This document shows positions 21,210 to 28,688 of a stretch of 35,911 nucleotides of DNA, piece by piece. The stretch lies in the IMG/VR virus record IMGVR_UViG_3300044835_000083, positions 1-35,911 of that record; one strand, written 5' to 3'. The notes beneath the pieces were generated by a model. It did no database searches, had not been told where the DNA came from, and worked only from the letters and a program-made list of their open reading frames with translations. Made by a program: the position numbers and the translations under genes. Every line of letters starts with the position of its first letter. Within the stretch, counting starts at the first letter, position 1. Source of the DNA: a virus.

Positions 21210-21622
21210 GCTGCCTCGCTCCTCGTCAGCGGCTTGTTGCCGCGCTTCTCATTGCACACCTTGTGCGCCGGCCGCTGATTGGCCAGGGAGTCCCGGCCAC
21301 CCAGCGAGCGCGGCCGGACATGATCCCGGGTGAAGCTCTGTGGATGCGGCCACTTCAGCTCCAGGTCGATCACGGCCCGGTGATCGGTGACGCCGGCCGA
21401 CCAGCAGATGTGACAGACCGGACCCCACTTGCCGACCAGGGCCTCCCTCAGCCGCCGCCGGGTGGCCTCCCCGGTCTTGTCGGAGGTGGAGCGCCGGGAG
21501 CTGGGCTGGGTGCGGCCCCGGTTGTGCTCGCGCCGTGCTGGCCTGGCCCACTGCGGCACGGGCAGGAATGACGGGAACTCACACTCCGGGCGCGGGGCCA
21601 GGAAGAAGAGACCCCTGGTCAT
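21206..21622 (-). CDS. HNH endonuclease
   Basis: The 138-residue protein has a basic disordered N-terminus (about 1-55) and a C-terminal HNH domain: CHICWSAGV, then FTRDHVRPRSLGG.D..ANQRPAHKVCN and RGNK, with the DH, N and H/C residues of the His-Me finger fold present. It could be a free-standing homing-type nuclease or act in recombination. ATG 21622 shares a base with the upstream stop; GTG 21625 is equally possible. A second HNH gene lies at 35469. Confidence 0.82.
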   Translation of the reverse strand: MTRGLFFLAPRPECEFPSFLPVPQWARPARREHNRGRTQPSSRRSTSDKTGEATRRRLREALVGKWGPVCHICWSAGVTDHRAVIDLELKWPHPQSFTRDHVRPRSLGGRDSLANQRPAHKVCNEKRGNKPLTRSEAA

Positions 21623-21897
21623 CACGGCTTCCGAGCCCAGACCTGGCGCCAGCCGCGGGCGGAGCAGTCGACCCCGGCCTTGGGCCAGTGGGATTCCCCG
21701 ATGTCGTCCACCCAGAGCACCTTCACCCCGCCCGGGGAGCCGATCGTGACCGGCTCCAGGTTGCCGGGTGTCCTGGCCGGTACGGTGCCGGGCGGCTGGC
21801 GGAACGTGCTGGTGGCCTGGGTGATGGCCTTGGTCATCTCGGTCAGGAAGGATTCGGTCTCACGGCTCAGCCGGACCGTGATCTCTGAAGACGCCAC
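21622..21897 (-). CDS. Hypothetical protein, 91 residues
   Basis: The protein starts ASSEITVRLSRETESFLTEM with a helical region and ends VKVLWVDDIGESHWPKAGVD plus a basic tail. The GTG start is preceded by AAGGAGAG. It is the first gene after the strong terminator at 21925-21963 and is coupled to the HNH gene. No family is recognised. Confidence 0.65.
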   Translation of the reverse strand: MASSEITVRLSRETESFLTEMTKAITQATSTFRQPPGTVPARTPGNLEPVTIGSPGGVKVLWVDDIGESHWPKAGVDCSARGWRQVWARKP

Positions 21898-21924
21898 GTG
21901 TCGCTCTCCTTGTGCTGGAAAGGG

Positions 21925-21963
21925 TGCGAGGCTCGGACTCCCCCTCGGAGTCCGAGCCTCGCA
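21925..21963 (-). terminator. 17-bp perfect terminator stem
   Basis: Bases 21925-21941 pair with 21947-21963 around a 5-base loop. It follows the leftward gene ending at 21973 and may reduce read-through into the HNH/NlpC genes. Confidence 0.72.
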
Positions 21964-21972
21964 AGGGCTGAT

Positions 21973-22506
21973 CTACTCGAAGGCCTGGGTGTCGGAGTCC
22001 TCCGCGTCCTTGGACTCCAGCTCCTGGTTGATGTCGATGATCATTTTCTTGAATCCGTCCACGACCACCCGGTCATCCTCGGTCGGAGGACTGATCGAGT
22101 AGGCGGCCACCGCGGCGTTCGCCTTGGAGGGCTGGGTGTTGATTCGGCCGATCATCGGCCGGTACTTCAGCGACACGCCCTTGGCGTTGCGGCCATCGAC
22201 GCGGCCCTTGAGCCGGGCGACGAGGCCGCCGGTTGAGTGCTGCATCTCGATGCGCTGTGGCGCCGGCCCCACCAGCTCGGTGAGATAGGTGCCGTCCGGC
22301 CCGTCGTCCAGGACCAGGGTGATGCTGTCCACGTACGGGTAGCTCTTGCCGTCCTTGGTGCCGACGCCGTTCTTGACGGCCCAGATGGCGACCAGGCGGC
22401 CCGCCCCCATGCGGCCGTGCTCGAACGTCCCGTCCGAGGCCAGATCGACCTTGCTCGGGAAGGTGTTGGCCGCATCGTCGTAGAACTCTTCGGTGCTGTC
22501 GGTCAT
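21973..22506 (-). CDS. Possible ssDNA-binding protein with FYDDA motif
   Basis: This 177-residue protein begins MTDSTEEFYDDAANTFPSKV. The middle (GRLVAIWAVKNG, KSYPYVDSITLVLDDG, TYLTELVGPAPQRIEMQH) has an OB-fold-like strand pattern, and the C-terminus (ELESKDAEDSDTQAFE) is acidic, like the tail of SSB proteins. It lies in the operon with a helicase and a Cas4/RecB-like nuclease. I read it as a candidate SSB or recombination mediator; no diagnostic motif proves this. ATG 22506 is chosen so that it starts at the FYDDA-bearing segment. Confidence 0.6.
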   Translation of the reverse strand: MTDSTEEFYDDAANTFPSKVDLASDGTFEHGRMGAGRLVAIWAVKNGVGTKDGKSYPYVDSITLVLDDGPDGTYLTELVGPAPQRIEMQHSTGGLVARLKGRVDGRNAKGVSLKYRPMIGRINTQPSKANAAVAAYSISPPTEDDRVVVDGFKKMIIDINQELESKDAEDSDTQAFE

Positions 22507-22551
22507 CGCGCTTCTCTTCTCTTCCGGGCCGGGCGTGTTCGCCCGACCTCG

Positions 22552-22625
22552 TGCCCTGACGTGGACTCGAACCACGCTCACCCCTCATGCGCCATTCTTG
22601 GGGTTGACAATTACCTATCCAGGGC
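22552..22625 (-). tRNA. tRNA-like sequence 1 (abnormal anticodon arm)
   Basis: The 5' GCCCTGG pairs over 7 bp with TCAGGGC before discriminator A. The D-arm (AGGTAATTGTCAACCC) resembles that of actinophage tRNA-Pro/Gln, and the T-arm CGTGG-TTCGAGT-CCACG is canonical. Overall length (74) is normal, but the anticodon arm can only form CCCC/GGGG around 15 bases, with an inner ATG-GCG-CAT. No anticodon can be assigned. It may be a degenerate tRNA or a tRNA mimic. Confidence 0.55.
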
Positions 22626-22630
22626 TTGAC

Positions 22631-22692
22631 GCGAGGGGCGCCGGGAATGCGGCCCGGAAGACGCTCGCTGGTTGTTGCCGTCCGCCCCTCGC
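22631..22692 (-). ncRNA. Two-stem RNA element 5' of tRNA-like 1
   Basis: GCGAGGGGCG (22631-22640) pairs with CGCCCCTCGC (22683-22692). Within it CCGGG (641-645) pairs with CCCGG (653-657) around 7 bases. The long outer stem plus an inner 5-7-5 hairpin mimics the acceptor-T half of a tRNA. It lies 5 bases upstream of tRNA-like 1 on the same strand. Confidence 0.45.
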
Positions 22693-22795
22693 CGCTTCGT
22701 CTCTCCGAGCCGTCACGCCACCATCAGGGCGTCCTCGCCGATTCATCACGCATCATCGTTCTGGCCTGCCGGGTATCGGGAACTCGTTTCAGCCG

Positions 22796-22895
22796 CGCGC
22801 CTGAGCGGATTCGAACCGCTGTCCTCCGGATACGTTCCGCGGCGATCAACCCGCGTACTTCGACTCCGGTGCTCTGTCCACTGAGCTACAGGCCC
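22796..22895 (-). tRNA. tRNA-like sequence 2 with 27-nt extended anticodon arm
   Basis: GGGCCTG pairs with CAGGCGC (one G-G mismatch). T8-A9, the D-arm GCTC-AGTGGACA-GAGC, variable loop AGGAC and T-arm AGCGG-TTCGAAT-CCGCT are canonical. The anticodon stem CCGGA/TCCGG encloses 34 bases instead of 7. The extra sequence can fold further (TACG/CGTA and CGCGG/CCGCG) with an apical loop containing GAT. Either an insertion (intron-like) or an extended arm is present. Confidence 0.65.
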
Positions 22896-22906
22896 GATGA
22901 TGCGTC

Positions 22907-23269
22907 TTACCAGATCATGGACCGGATGCTGTTGTTCCAGATGCCGCTCATGGTGCCCTGGGTGTTGGCGTACAGGTAGGACGAGGTGGTCCCGGAGCAG
23001 GTCGTGTTGGTGTACACGATCCACTTGTGGCTGGACCGGTTGTTGACATAGCTGGCCCTGGCCTGATATCCGCTCGGGAAGGTCAGGCACTGGTACCCGT
23101 TGTTGTCCCCGCCGTCGTAGTCGAAGAATGGGGAGGCTGAGCTGGCCGTGTCGTAGAAGCACACGCCGCTCGGGTTGCAATTCCCACCGGACGCCAGCGC
23201 CGGGGTGCCGATGGCGAGTGCCCCGAGCAGGGTCATCGTACCGATCAGGGCTGCGATCGTCTTATGCAA
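22907..23269 (-). CDS. Secreted protein, peptidase inhibitor I36-like
   Basis: The 120-residue precursor has a clear signal peptide (MHKTIAALIGTMTLLGALAI, cleavage after ALA at 26). The mature part has four Cys (31, 37, 61, 91) and the I36/beta-gamma-crystallin-like pattern GVCFYD, FFDYDG, YVNNRSSHKW.VY and a terminal WNNSIRSM. Streptomyces secrete I36 metalloprotease inhibitors of this size. TTG 23269 is the likely start, preceded by GGGAGAG. A secreted inhibitor-like protein amid phage tRNA-like genes suggests a cargo gene acting outside the infected cell or in its wall. Confidence 0.72.
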   Translation of the reverse strand: MHKTIAALIGTMTLLGALAIGTPALASGGNCNPSGVCFYDTASSASPFFDYDGGDNNGYQCLTFPSGYQARASYVNNRSSHKWIVYTNTTCSGTTSSYLYANTQGTMSGIWNNSIRSMIW

Positions 23270-23442
23270 TGTCTCTCTCCCTCACCTGGAAAACGTGTAC
23301 GCGACCAGCCGGGGTACCGCTCCCCGGACGCCCAGCCCCGTACCTGGGGGGCAACCCCGGGATCAGGGACCGGCACGACTTCGTGACCTGGTCTGCGTGC
23401 CCGGCTTCCCAGGGAGCGACCCCCGGGCGTGCCGTACTTGCG
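23270..23442 (-). other. Structured GC-rich spacer
   Basis: This 173-bp gap has no convincing gene. It contains several possible stems, for example GGCACG/CGTGCC with an inner CACGA/TCGTG, and CCCCGGG/CCTGGGG-type pairings. It may be part of a long structured transcript running from the promoter near 23655. I could not fit a canonical tRNA here. Confidence 0.3.
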
Positions 23443-23556
23443 TGCCCCCGGCCCGACTTGAACGGGCGGCCTAGGCCTACACAGTGCTGCTGGGCCATTG
23501 CGTTGACGTCCCGAGGGGACACTGGCCGCTTACGACTCGCTGAACAGGGCGGGGGC
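23443..23556 (-). tRNA. tRNA-like sequence 3 (114 nt)
   Basis: GCCCCCG pairs over 7 perfect bp with CGGGGGC before discriminator A, and the T-arm GCCCG-TTCAAGT-CGGGC is canonical. A 14-base variable region suggests a class II tRNA. CAGTG/CACTG can form an anticodon stem around 33 bases, about 26 too many, and the D-arm is weak. The 5' end directly abuts the 20-bp hairpin at 23557-23647. It could be a tRNA with an insertion, a pseudo-tRNA or a mimic. Confidence 0.5.
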
Positions 23557-23647
23557 GGTTGTTCTTGTAAGGCAGGATGGCGCCTGTCTCCGGCATGATC
23601 CTTGCGGTCTACCGGCGCTCTCACCGCCCTGCCTTACAAGAACAACC
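23557..23647 (-). ncRNA. 20-bp inverted repeat / hairpin RNA
   Basis: GGTTGTTCTTGTAAGGCAGG and its perfect complement lie at 23628-23647 and 23557-23576 around 51 bases that themselves hold GCGCC/GGCGC. On the minus strand it starts one base after the nuclease stop codon TAA, and a TATAGC box ends 6 bp before that point. This would make the hairpin the very 5' end of a transcript continuing into tRNA-like 3. Confidence 0.6.
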
Positions 23648-24646
23648 TTACTGGGCTATAGCACGGGACGCAACCCCTACCGCGGCTTGAATCGGCCGGA
23701 CCGGGCGCAGTCCGCCGACCCGCCGGCCGCCGGCCACCGAGGCGCCCCGGGAGCGCAACTCGATGTTGCGGCCCGCCAGCTCCATCACCTCGGCTCCGAA
23801 CGTCAGGTCCACCTCGTGAATCTCCACCGGGAGCTGGTGGGGACCCGGCGCCTGTGGCATGTGGGCCAGCAGGGCCACCCGCCGGCCCGGCGCGACCCCA
23901 CCGGGGACACCCAGCAAATCCCACCTCGGCGCCGGAGCCCAGCGGCCCTCGGGACTGCGCGGACCTTCCCAGGCCCAGGGGCCGGAGTCGTAGCCCTCCT
24001 GTTGACCGCAGATCTCCAGGTACGACCAGAACTGCCGTTGCGTCTTCAGGTCCAGGATGCCGATCTGGCCGGTCCGGCGGCACGACACCCCCAGATCCAG
24101 GGTGCCGATGATCCCGTACCGCGGGTTGCACACCACCCGTTCGGACCACCCGGGCAGCACGTCCAGCTCGTGACGCTCCAGGGCCTCGAAGAGACTCTCC
24201 AGCTGGAGCCGCATCGTGCGGTGCCCGGTGACGTAGCCCTCTTCGTAGAAGACCTGGAGCATGGTGTGCCTGGCCGTCCCGCGCCGCGCCCCGACCCCGC
24301 CGCCGGCCCGGTCGATGGCTTTCTGGGCATGCTGCTCCAGCCAGACTTTCGCCTCGGCCGGGTCCATCGTCTCCAGGCCTTGCGCGGCAAGTTCATCGAA
24401 GAGCAGGCCTTCGTCCTCCCGCATCCCCATCTGGAGCAGGCGTTCCCGCCAGTTCTGGAGCCGGATCTGGTCGGAGAATGCCGCGGCCTTACGCGTGCAG
24501 CGCATGTAGCCGCGCGACGGCCGGACCGTCCCCGGGGGCGCCGGGAAGTCGTAGCGGCCATTGGCCACCCCGTACGCGTGCTCACCCTTGCTGCGATCGA
24601 GCTTGCGGGGCGCGTCGTCGTAGAAGCCGTCCAGGTCGTCAGTCAC
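23648..24646 (-). CDS. PD-(D/E)XK exonuclease, Cas4/RecB-like
   Basis: This 332-residue nuclease shows the PD-(D/E)XK signature: His127 in GTARHTML, Asp184 in IIGTLDLGV and Asp199-x-Lys201 in ILDLKT, followed by a QxxxY-like motif (LEICGQQEGY). It probably degrades or resects DNA in recombination-dependent replication. No Fe-S cysteine cluster of true Cas4 is seen. It begins MTDDLDGFYDDAPRK, one of four copies of the FYDDA motif. GTG 24646 overlaps the upstream stop (GTGA). Confidence 0.82.
   Translation of the reverse strand: MTDDLDGFYDDAPRKLDRSKGEHAYGVANGRYDFPAPPGTVRPSRGYMRCTRKAAAFSDQIRLQNWRERLLQMGMREDEGLLFDELAAQGLETMDPAEAKVWLEQHAQKAIDRAGGGVGARRGTARHTMLQVFYEEGYVTGHRTMRLQLESLFEALERHELDVLPGWSERVVCNPRYGIIGTLDLGVSCRRTGQIGILDLKTQRQFWSYLEICGQQEGYDSGPWAWEGPRSPEGRWAPAPRWDLLGVPGGVAPGRRVALLAHMPQAPGPHQLPVEIHEVDLTFGAEVMELAGRNIELRSRGASVAGGRRVGGLRPVRPIQAAVGVASRAIAQ
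23649..23663 (-). promoter_or_regulatory. TGCTATAGC promoter candidate for RNA locus
   Basis: On the minus strand GTGC TATAGC CCAGTA leads to A at 23648, the same geometry as the leaderless promoters but with C in the last -10 position and no ATG. It lies in the last codons of the nuclease gene. Confidence 0.5.
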
Positions 24647-24933
24647 TGCTTGGCCACCTTTTCGCACATCGTGTCCGCGTGAATCCAGCCCCCGCAACCG
24701 TCCGCCCGGGCGTCCTCGCCCGGCTCGATCGGGTCTTCGCAGGACTCGCACTCGGTCCGGTACTCGGCCGTGAAGACCGGGCCGAACGCCGGCCAGATGC
24801 CCGCCGACTCCCGATACGGGGGGATGCGATTCGGCATGTCCGCAATGGCGGCTGCAAAGCCTGCCTGGCGCTGTTCGGCCTCGGCCGGGTCCATCATCAC
24901 CGGACCATCGGCCTCGTCGTAGAAATCACTCAT
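24643..24933 (-). CDS. Zinc-ribbon protein with FYDEA motif
   Basis: This 96-residue protein begins MSDFYDEADGPVMMDPAEAE and ends with a zinc module TECESCEDPIEPGEDARADG followed by CGGWIHADTMC: CxxC, then Cys, His and Cys in LIM/ribbon-like spacing. Helicase lies 4 bp upstream and the nuclease overlaps downstream, so it is probably an accessory factor linking the two. ATG 24933 is chosen because the longer frame runs into the helicase gene. Confidence 0.7.
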   Translation of the reverse strand: MSDFYDEADGPVMMDPAEAEQRQAGFAAAIADMPNRIPPYRESAGIWPAFGPVFTAEYRTECESCEDPIEPGEDARADGCGGWIHADTMCEKVAKQ

Positions 24934-24937
24934 CAGA

Positions 24938-26758
24938 TCAGACTCTCTCTTTGATCTTGGCAACCACAGGGTCGATCACCCGCGTGGCCGTGACCTTGTC
25001 GATCAGATCGGACAGGCGCCCGGCCTTGCCCGAGGCCCTACTCTGCATCACGGGTACGACATCTATCCCCAGCCGCTCCGCCTGGGCGATCATCTCGGGC
25101 GACGGGACCACCTTGCGCCAGGCCCGGCCCTTGTCCGCCAGCATCGCGCCGACGTCCCCGCCCAACTCCTGGGCCACGTCCTCGGCCAGCGCCATGGCCA
25201 GCTCCAGATCCGGCGCCGCGGACTCCCGCCGGACCACGGCCCGCTGTCCTCCACCCAGAGGCGGGATGGCCGTACTCCGACTCCAGGTCTGCCATTCCCC
25301 GCCCCGCTCCACCACGAACACGTAGCCCTCCGAGCGCTTCCTGGTGGGCAGGAACGGCACACCTGCATCGGTGAACTTCCAGGCCTTGCTGGACGCCTGG
25401 ACCGCGGCGTCCCAGCGCTCGACCCGTACCGGCCCGCGGTACTCGATGATCTCAGACGCGTCCAGCTCCCGGCCGAGATCGAATTCGTCCTCCATCTGGG
25501 CCAGGGTCTTGCCCTCCTGGCCTGCCGCCAGGGGACGATCGGAAAGGTCCGCGTACGTGGCCAGCTGGGTGGTCGTGTCCGCGACGCATAGCAGGGTGCA
25601 GGTCTGTTCGTCCCGTGGGGGCGCCTCAGCGCCGAGCCACGGCCGCAACCCGCGGCCCACCATCTGGACGAACAGGGGCACGCTCTTGGTCGGCCTGGCC
25701 ACGACGACGCACATGGTGCGGGGACTGTCCCAGCCCTCGGTCAGGACCATGGCGTTACAGACGACCGTGGTCACCCCGGCCTCGTAGCGCTCCAGGATGG
25801 CCCGGCGCTCGGCCAGCGGGACCTGGTCGCTGATCACCTCGGCCTTGACGCCAGCCGCGTTGAAGGCGTCCGCAAACCGGTGGGCCGAGGCCACCCGTGG
25901 CGCGAACAGGACTGTGGACGGATGCTCCACAAGATTGCTCAGGATCCTGTCCACCGCCTTGTCCAGCCAGGCCTGGACTACCAACTCCGGCGCCAGGGAC
26001 TCGGCCAGCTGGGTGTCCAGGGTGTCCTGGCTCTCGGCCAGCGTGATGTCTGGAACGGTGATCGTGTACGGGACCAGGTCGATTAGGTAGCCCTGGCGGA
26101 TGGCCCAGGACAGCGACCGGGTGAACGGCAGGGCCTGCCACACCCGACCCAGGGCCGCGCCGTCCGTACGCGCGAACGTGGCCGTGAGGCCGAGCACGGG
26201 GACGGCCCGGACCGACCTGTCACCGTGCTCGGGGCACTCCCTCTCGGGGCCGTCCCCGCCGGCCTCGTAGGGCAGGCAGATGCATAGTGCCCCGAAGTGC
26301 CAGAGGATGGCCCGATAGCTGGCGGCCGTGGCGTGGTGGCACTCATCCACGACGATCAGGCCGACGTCCGTGATCTGCTCCCGCCGGCCGACCTGGGCCA
26401 GGGTCTGGACACTGGCCACCACGATGTCCGCGCCCACCTCGTTGAACAAGGCCTTGACCACGCCGACGGTCCAGCGGTCCCCGACCACGGCGGACAGGGT
26501 CTTGACCGTCTGGCGGACAAGCTCATCGGTGTGGACAAGGAACAGGACGCGTCCGCCCCGGTGCCCCCGGAACAGGTCAGAACCTGTCCTGTCCGCGTCG
26601 ATGACACCGCGCAGCCACTCGTCCACAACGCCGGCCGCGGTCACGGTCTTGCCCAGGCCCGTGGCCATCTCGATGGCCACGCGGTTGACGTCCTCGCTTG
26701 CCAGCGTGTCCCAGAACGCGGACACGGCCTGGCGCTGATACGGCCGCAAGATGCTCAC
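24938..26758 (-). CDS. SF2 DEAD/DEAH-box DNA helicase
   Basis: This 606-residue helicase has a Q-like motif (LRPYQRQAV), Walker A ATGLGKT (32-38), motif II DECHH (138-142), motif III GLTATF.R and motif VI QMVGRGLRPW, typical of the type III restriction/RecG-like SF2 family (UvsW/Res-type). It lacks nuclease motifs and likely acts in replication or recombination fork processing. GTG 26758 overlaps the upstream stop (GTGA) and has GGGAG at good spacing; ATG 26770 is an alternative. The C-terminal 150 residues are unassigned. Confidence 0.9.
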   Translation of the reverse strand: MSILRPYQRQAVSAFWDTLASEDVNRVAIEMATGLGKTVTAAGVVDEWLRGVIDADRTGSDLFRGHRGGRVLFLVHTDELVRQTVKTLSAVVGDRWTVGVVKALFNEVGADIVVASVQTLAQVGRREQITDVGLIVVDECHHATAASYRAILWHFGALCICLPYEAGGDGPERECPEHGDRSVRAVPVLGLTATFARTDGAALGRVWQALPFTRSLSWAIRQGYLIDLVPYTITVPDITLAESQDTLDTQLAESLAPELVVQAWLDKAVDRILSNLVEHPSTVLFAPRVASAHRFADAFNAAGVKAEVISDQVPLAERRAILERYEAGVTTVVCNAMVLTEGWDSPRTMCVVVARPTKSVPLFVQMVGRGLRPWLGAEAPPRDEQTCTLLCVADTTTQLATYADLSDRPLAAGQEGKTLAQMEDEFDLGRELDASEIIEYRGPVRVERWDAAVQASSKAWKFTDAGVPFLPTRKRSEGYVFVVERGGEWQTWSRSTAIPPLGGGQRAVVRRESAAPDLELAMALAEDVAQELGGDVGAMLADKGRAWRKVVPSPEMIAQAERLGIDVVPVMQSRASGKAGRLSDLIDKVTATRVIDPVVAKIKERV

Positions 26759-27183
26759 GGCATCTCCCATCTCAATCGGATGATCTCGGCGGCCAGCACG
26801 GCGTGGGACATCCCGGCCGTGCGCCGTTCGCAGAACGGCCAGCCCTCGATCGGCTCACCCCCGCAGACCACGCAGCCCTCCCGGCTCTCACCGGTCATGC
26901 CCATGATCGAGCCGGGCAGCACGGTCCCCGCCGGGATGACCGGTTCGGCGATGCCCAGGCTCTGGTGGAGGTAGAGGTCCAGCGGGATGCGCCACCCGGG
27001 TACGCGGTAGCGGTGCGGGACGTAGGTGGTCACCTCGGACAGGGTCAGGAGGTCCAGCGGCAACGCCTGGCCCGGGACGACACGCCCGGTGTCCCGGACC
27101 CGGACCGAGCGGTAGCGGACGGTGGTGAACCACCGGGCATCCAGCGGGCCGCCGAGGAACAGGCACGTCCAGGTCGACGTCAC
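26755..27183 (-). CDS. Hypothetical protein with C-terminal Cys motif
   Basis: The 142-residue protein opens with TCLFLGGPLDARWFTTV, a start often seen in actinophage proteins of unknown role, followed by VTTYVPHRYRVPGWRIPLDLY. The last 45 residues contain CVVCGGEPIEGWPFC, possibly half of a zinc site, and a helix (AVLAAEIIRLRW). It is coupled to genes on both sides by GTGA overlaps in the helicase operon. Confidence 0.66.
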   Translation of the reverse strand: MTSTWTCLFLGGPLDARWFTTVRYRSVRVRDTGRVVPGQALPLDLLTLSEVTTYVPHRYRVPGWRIPLDLYLHQSLGIAEPVIPAGTVLPGSIMGMTGESREGCVVCGGEPIEGWPFCERRTAGMSHAVLAAEIIRLRWEMP

Positions 27184-27707
27184 GGCTCGATCACCTCTTC
27201 CTGTTCGTCCTCGGGAACGGTCGCTTCCGGATCGTGCGCGGCGCCGGCCAGCTCGGGATCGGCGGTCGCCTCCGGGGCGTCCTTGCGGGTAACCGTGTCC
27301 GGGCCGGAGTAGAGGACGGACACGATCATGTCCACAGCCTCGCCGGAGATCCCGCGGCGGACCCGGCAGGGTTTGGCCGGGTCGAAGTCGTGCCAGGCGT
27401 TGATCTGAGGCCTGCCCTTGGCCGCCGGCCGCCCGGTCTTGGGCATCGTGACCCTGACCATGCCGTCCGCGCGCAGCACCGTGGCGGACACGGCATACCA
27501 GCGATTCAGCTTGACCGAGAGCACCTCGTCCCCCTCAACCACCTGTCCGTAGGTGAGGGGCATCTCGGCGCGCTCGGCTGGAGTCTTGGCCGCGCGTTCG
27601 TCCCGGAGGTTGATCACCGCGAAGTAGAGGGCATCGTCTGCCCAGGCATCCCGGTCATCCCACCATCGGAGAGCTTTCTCGATCACGGCACGTTCGGCTG
27701 GCGTCAT
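27180..27707 (-). CDS. Hypothetical protein with acidic tail
   Basis: The 175-residue protein has an N-terminal helical part (PAERAVIEKALRWWDDRDAW), a central beta-rich part (YGQVVEGDEVLSVKLNRWY.V.ATV) and an acidic, Pro-rich C-terminus (PEATVPEDEQEEVIEP). The acidic tail might mimic DNA or contact a partner as SSB tails do. ATG 27707 overlaps the upstream stop (ATGA). No family is recognised. Confidence 0.65.
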   Translation of the reverse strand: MTPAERAVIEKALRWWDDRDAWADDALYFAVINLRDERAAKTPAERAEMPLTYGQVVEGDEVLSVKLNRWYAVSATVLRADGMVRVTMPKTGRPAAKGRPQINAWHDFDPAKPCRVRRGISGEAVDMIVSVLYSGPDTVTRKDAPEATADPELAGAAHDPEATVPEDEQEEVIEP

Positions 27708-28123
27708 AGTGCCTGCTCCATCTTCTGTGCCCACACCGTGGCGTTCCAGTCGCGGACGCTCAGGGTGGCCCGGCGGTGCCGGGTAGGGGCATTGATCGGT
27801 TGCGCAACGTTCTGCGTCTTGCAGCCGTACGTCTTGGCCACCTCCTTAGCGAACGCCGTGATCTGCTTGCGATGATGCAGGCCGTGGCAGTGCGAGGTGT
27901 CGTGCTTGACGGTCGAGTGGCCGCGATCCTTGAGACAGATCTCCCTGAGGCACTCGATGTGTGCCTCGGGGAAGGTCGCCAGATAGCCCGTGCTCGTGCG
28001 CACCTCGAAACCGGTCAGGATGGACTCGTTGCCCCGGCGCACCTCGTAGACGTCGACGTCCACGCTCTTGCGTACGCCGTTGACGAAACTGGCGCGGATC
28101 GTGTCGACCAGGATCTTGATCAC
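27704..28123 (-). CDS. Hypothetical His-rich protein
   Basis: This 139-residue basic protein starts with strands (IKILVDTIRASFVNGVRKSV) and has a His/Cys-rich middle, VKHDTSHCHGLHHRKQ, that may bind metal, then a helix AFAKEVAKTYGCK. The GTG start overlaps the upstream stop (GTGA). It is part of the leftward early operon. No function is evident. Confidence 0.62.
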   Translation of the reverse strand: MIKILVDTIRASFVNGVRKSVDVDVYEVRRGNESILTGFEVRTSTGYLATFPEAHIECLREICLKDRGHSTVKHDTSHCHGLHHRKQITAFAKEVAKTYGCKTQNVAQPINAPTRHRRATLSVRDWNATVWAQKMEQAL

Positions 28124-28305
28124 GGCTTACGCGCCAAGAGGATATGGAGCGTCACGGCACCGAAGAGCGGAACCAGCGCGATGATGTTCAGAGCGCGGGC
28201 CGCTGCGTCGAATACGTTGGCCCAGCAGAACAGTGCGATCGTGAACCACATGAGCATGACCTGAAGGTGGATGACCAGGTCTCGGTTGATCTTGATCTTC
28301 CTCAT
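28120..28305 (-). CDS. Two-helix membrane protein, 61 residues
   Basis: After a basic start (RKIKINRD) come two membrane helices, LQVMLMWFTIALFCWANVF and ALNIIALVPLFGAVTLHILL, and a short RKP end. It overlaps the upstream regulator by 4 bases (ATGA) and the next gene by GTGA. An early membrane protein is a candidate for superinfection exclusion or membrane anchoring of replication. Confidence 0.66.
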   Translation of the reverse strand: MRKIKINRDLVIHLQVMLMWFTIALFCWANVFDAAARALNIIALVPLFGAVTLHILLARKP

Positions 28306-28688
28306 GACGTGTGCCTCTCTCTCGCGAACGTGTCGGCCAGGTGCTCATAGCAGGGCTGGCACATCGGGACGTAATGGGGACGGACCGTCGAGCCCGGCAG
28401 CATGACCAGGGGGTTCAGGCGCTCTCCGGCGGCCTCGCCAGTGCACATGAAGGTGGACTGCGCCTGGCATGGGCCGGTTGGACGGGCGCGCTTACGGGCC
28501 TGCATATCGGCTGCCAGCGCCCGTCCGGCCTCGGTGAAGTGACCGAACCGGCCGCTGCCCTCCCGCTTGAATACGAGGCCTCGGCGCATGAGGGCCGCTC
28601 GGGTCGGGCCGCCGGCCATGATGTCGTCCAGGCCTGTCACCTCCAAGGCGTGGATCATCGCCTCGCTGAGCTTTGCCGTCTTGTCCAT
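28302..28688 (-). CDS. Winged-helix/zinc protein, operon leader
   Basis: The N-terminal 65 residues (LSEAMIHALEVTG, RAALMRRGLVFKREGSGRFG.FTEAGRALA) fit a winged-helix fold. The rest contains PCQAQSTFMC and MCQPCYEHL, likely zinc ligands. It is the first gene of the long leftward operon, with ATG 28688 exactly 6 bp from TATAGT, and faces the RecD-like helicase across a 16-bp inverted-repeat promoter pair. It may regulate that pair. Confidence 0.65.
   Translation of the reverse strand: MDKTAKLSEAMIHALEVTGLDDIMAGGPTRAALMRRGLVFKREGSGRFGHFTEAGRALAADMQARKRARPTGPCQAQSTFMCTGEAAGERLNPLVMLPGSTVRPHYVPMCQPCYEHLADTFARERHTS

Noticed and set aside
23270-23442. A fourth tRNA gene in the structured spacer
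   Set aside because: Several stems can be drawn, but no acceptor plus T-arm pair with canonical TTC loop could be fitted.
23687-24682. A 331-codon plus-strand frame opposite the nuclease
   Set aside because: The minus strand shows the PD-(D/E)XK motifs and is coupled to its neighbours; the plus frame is a shadow.
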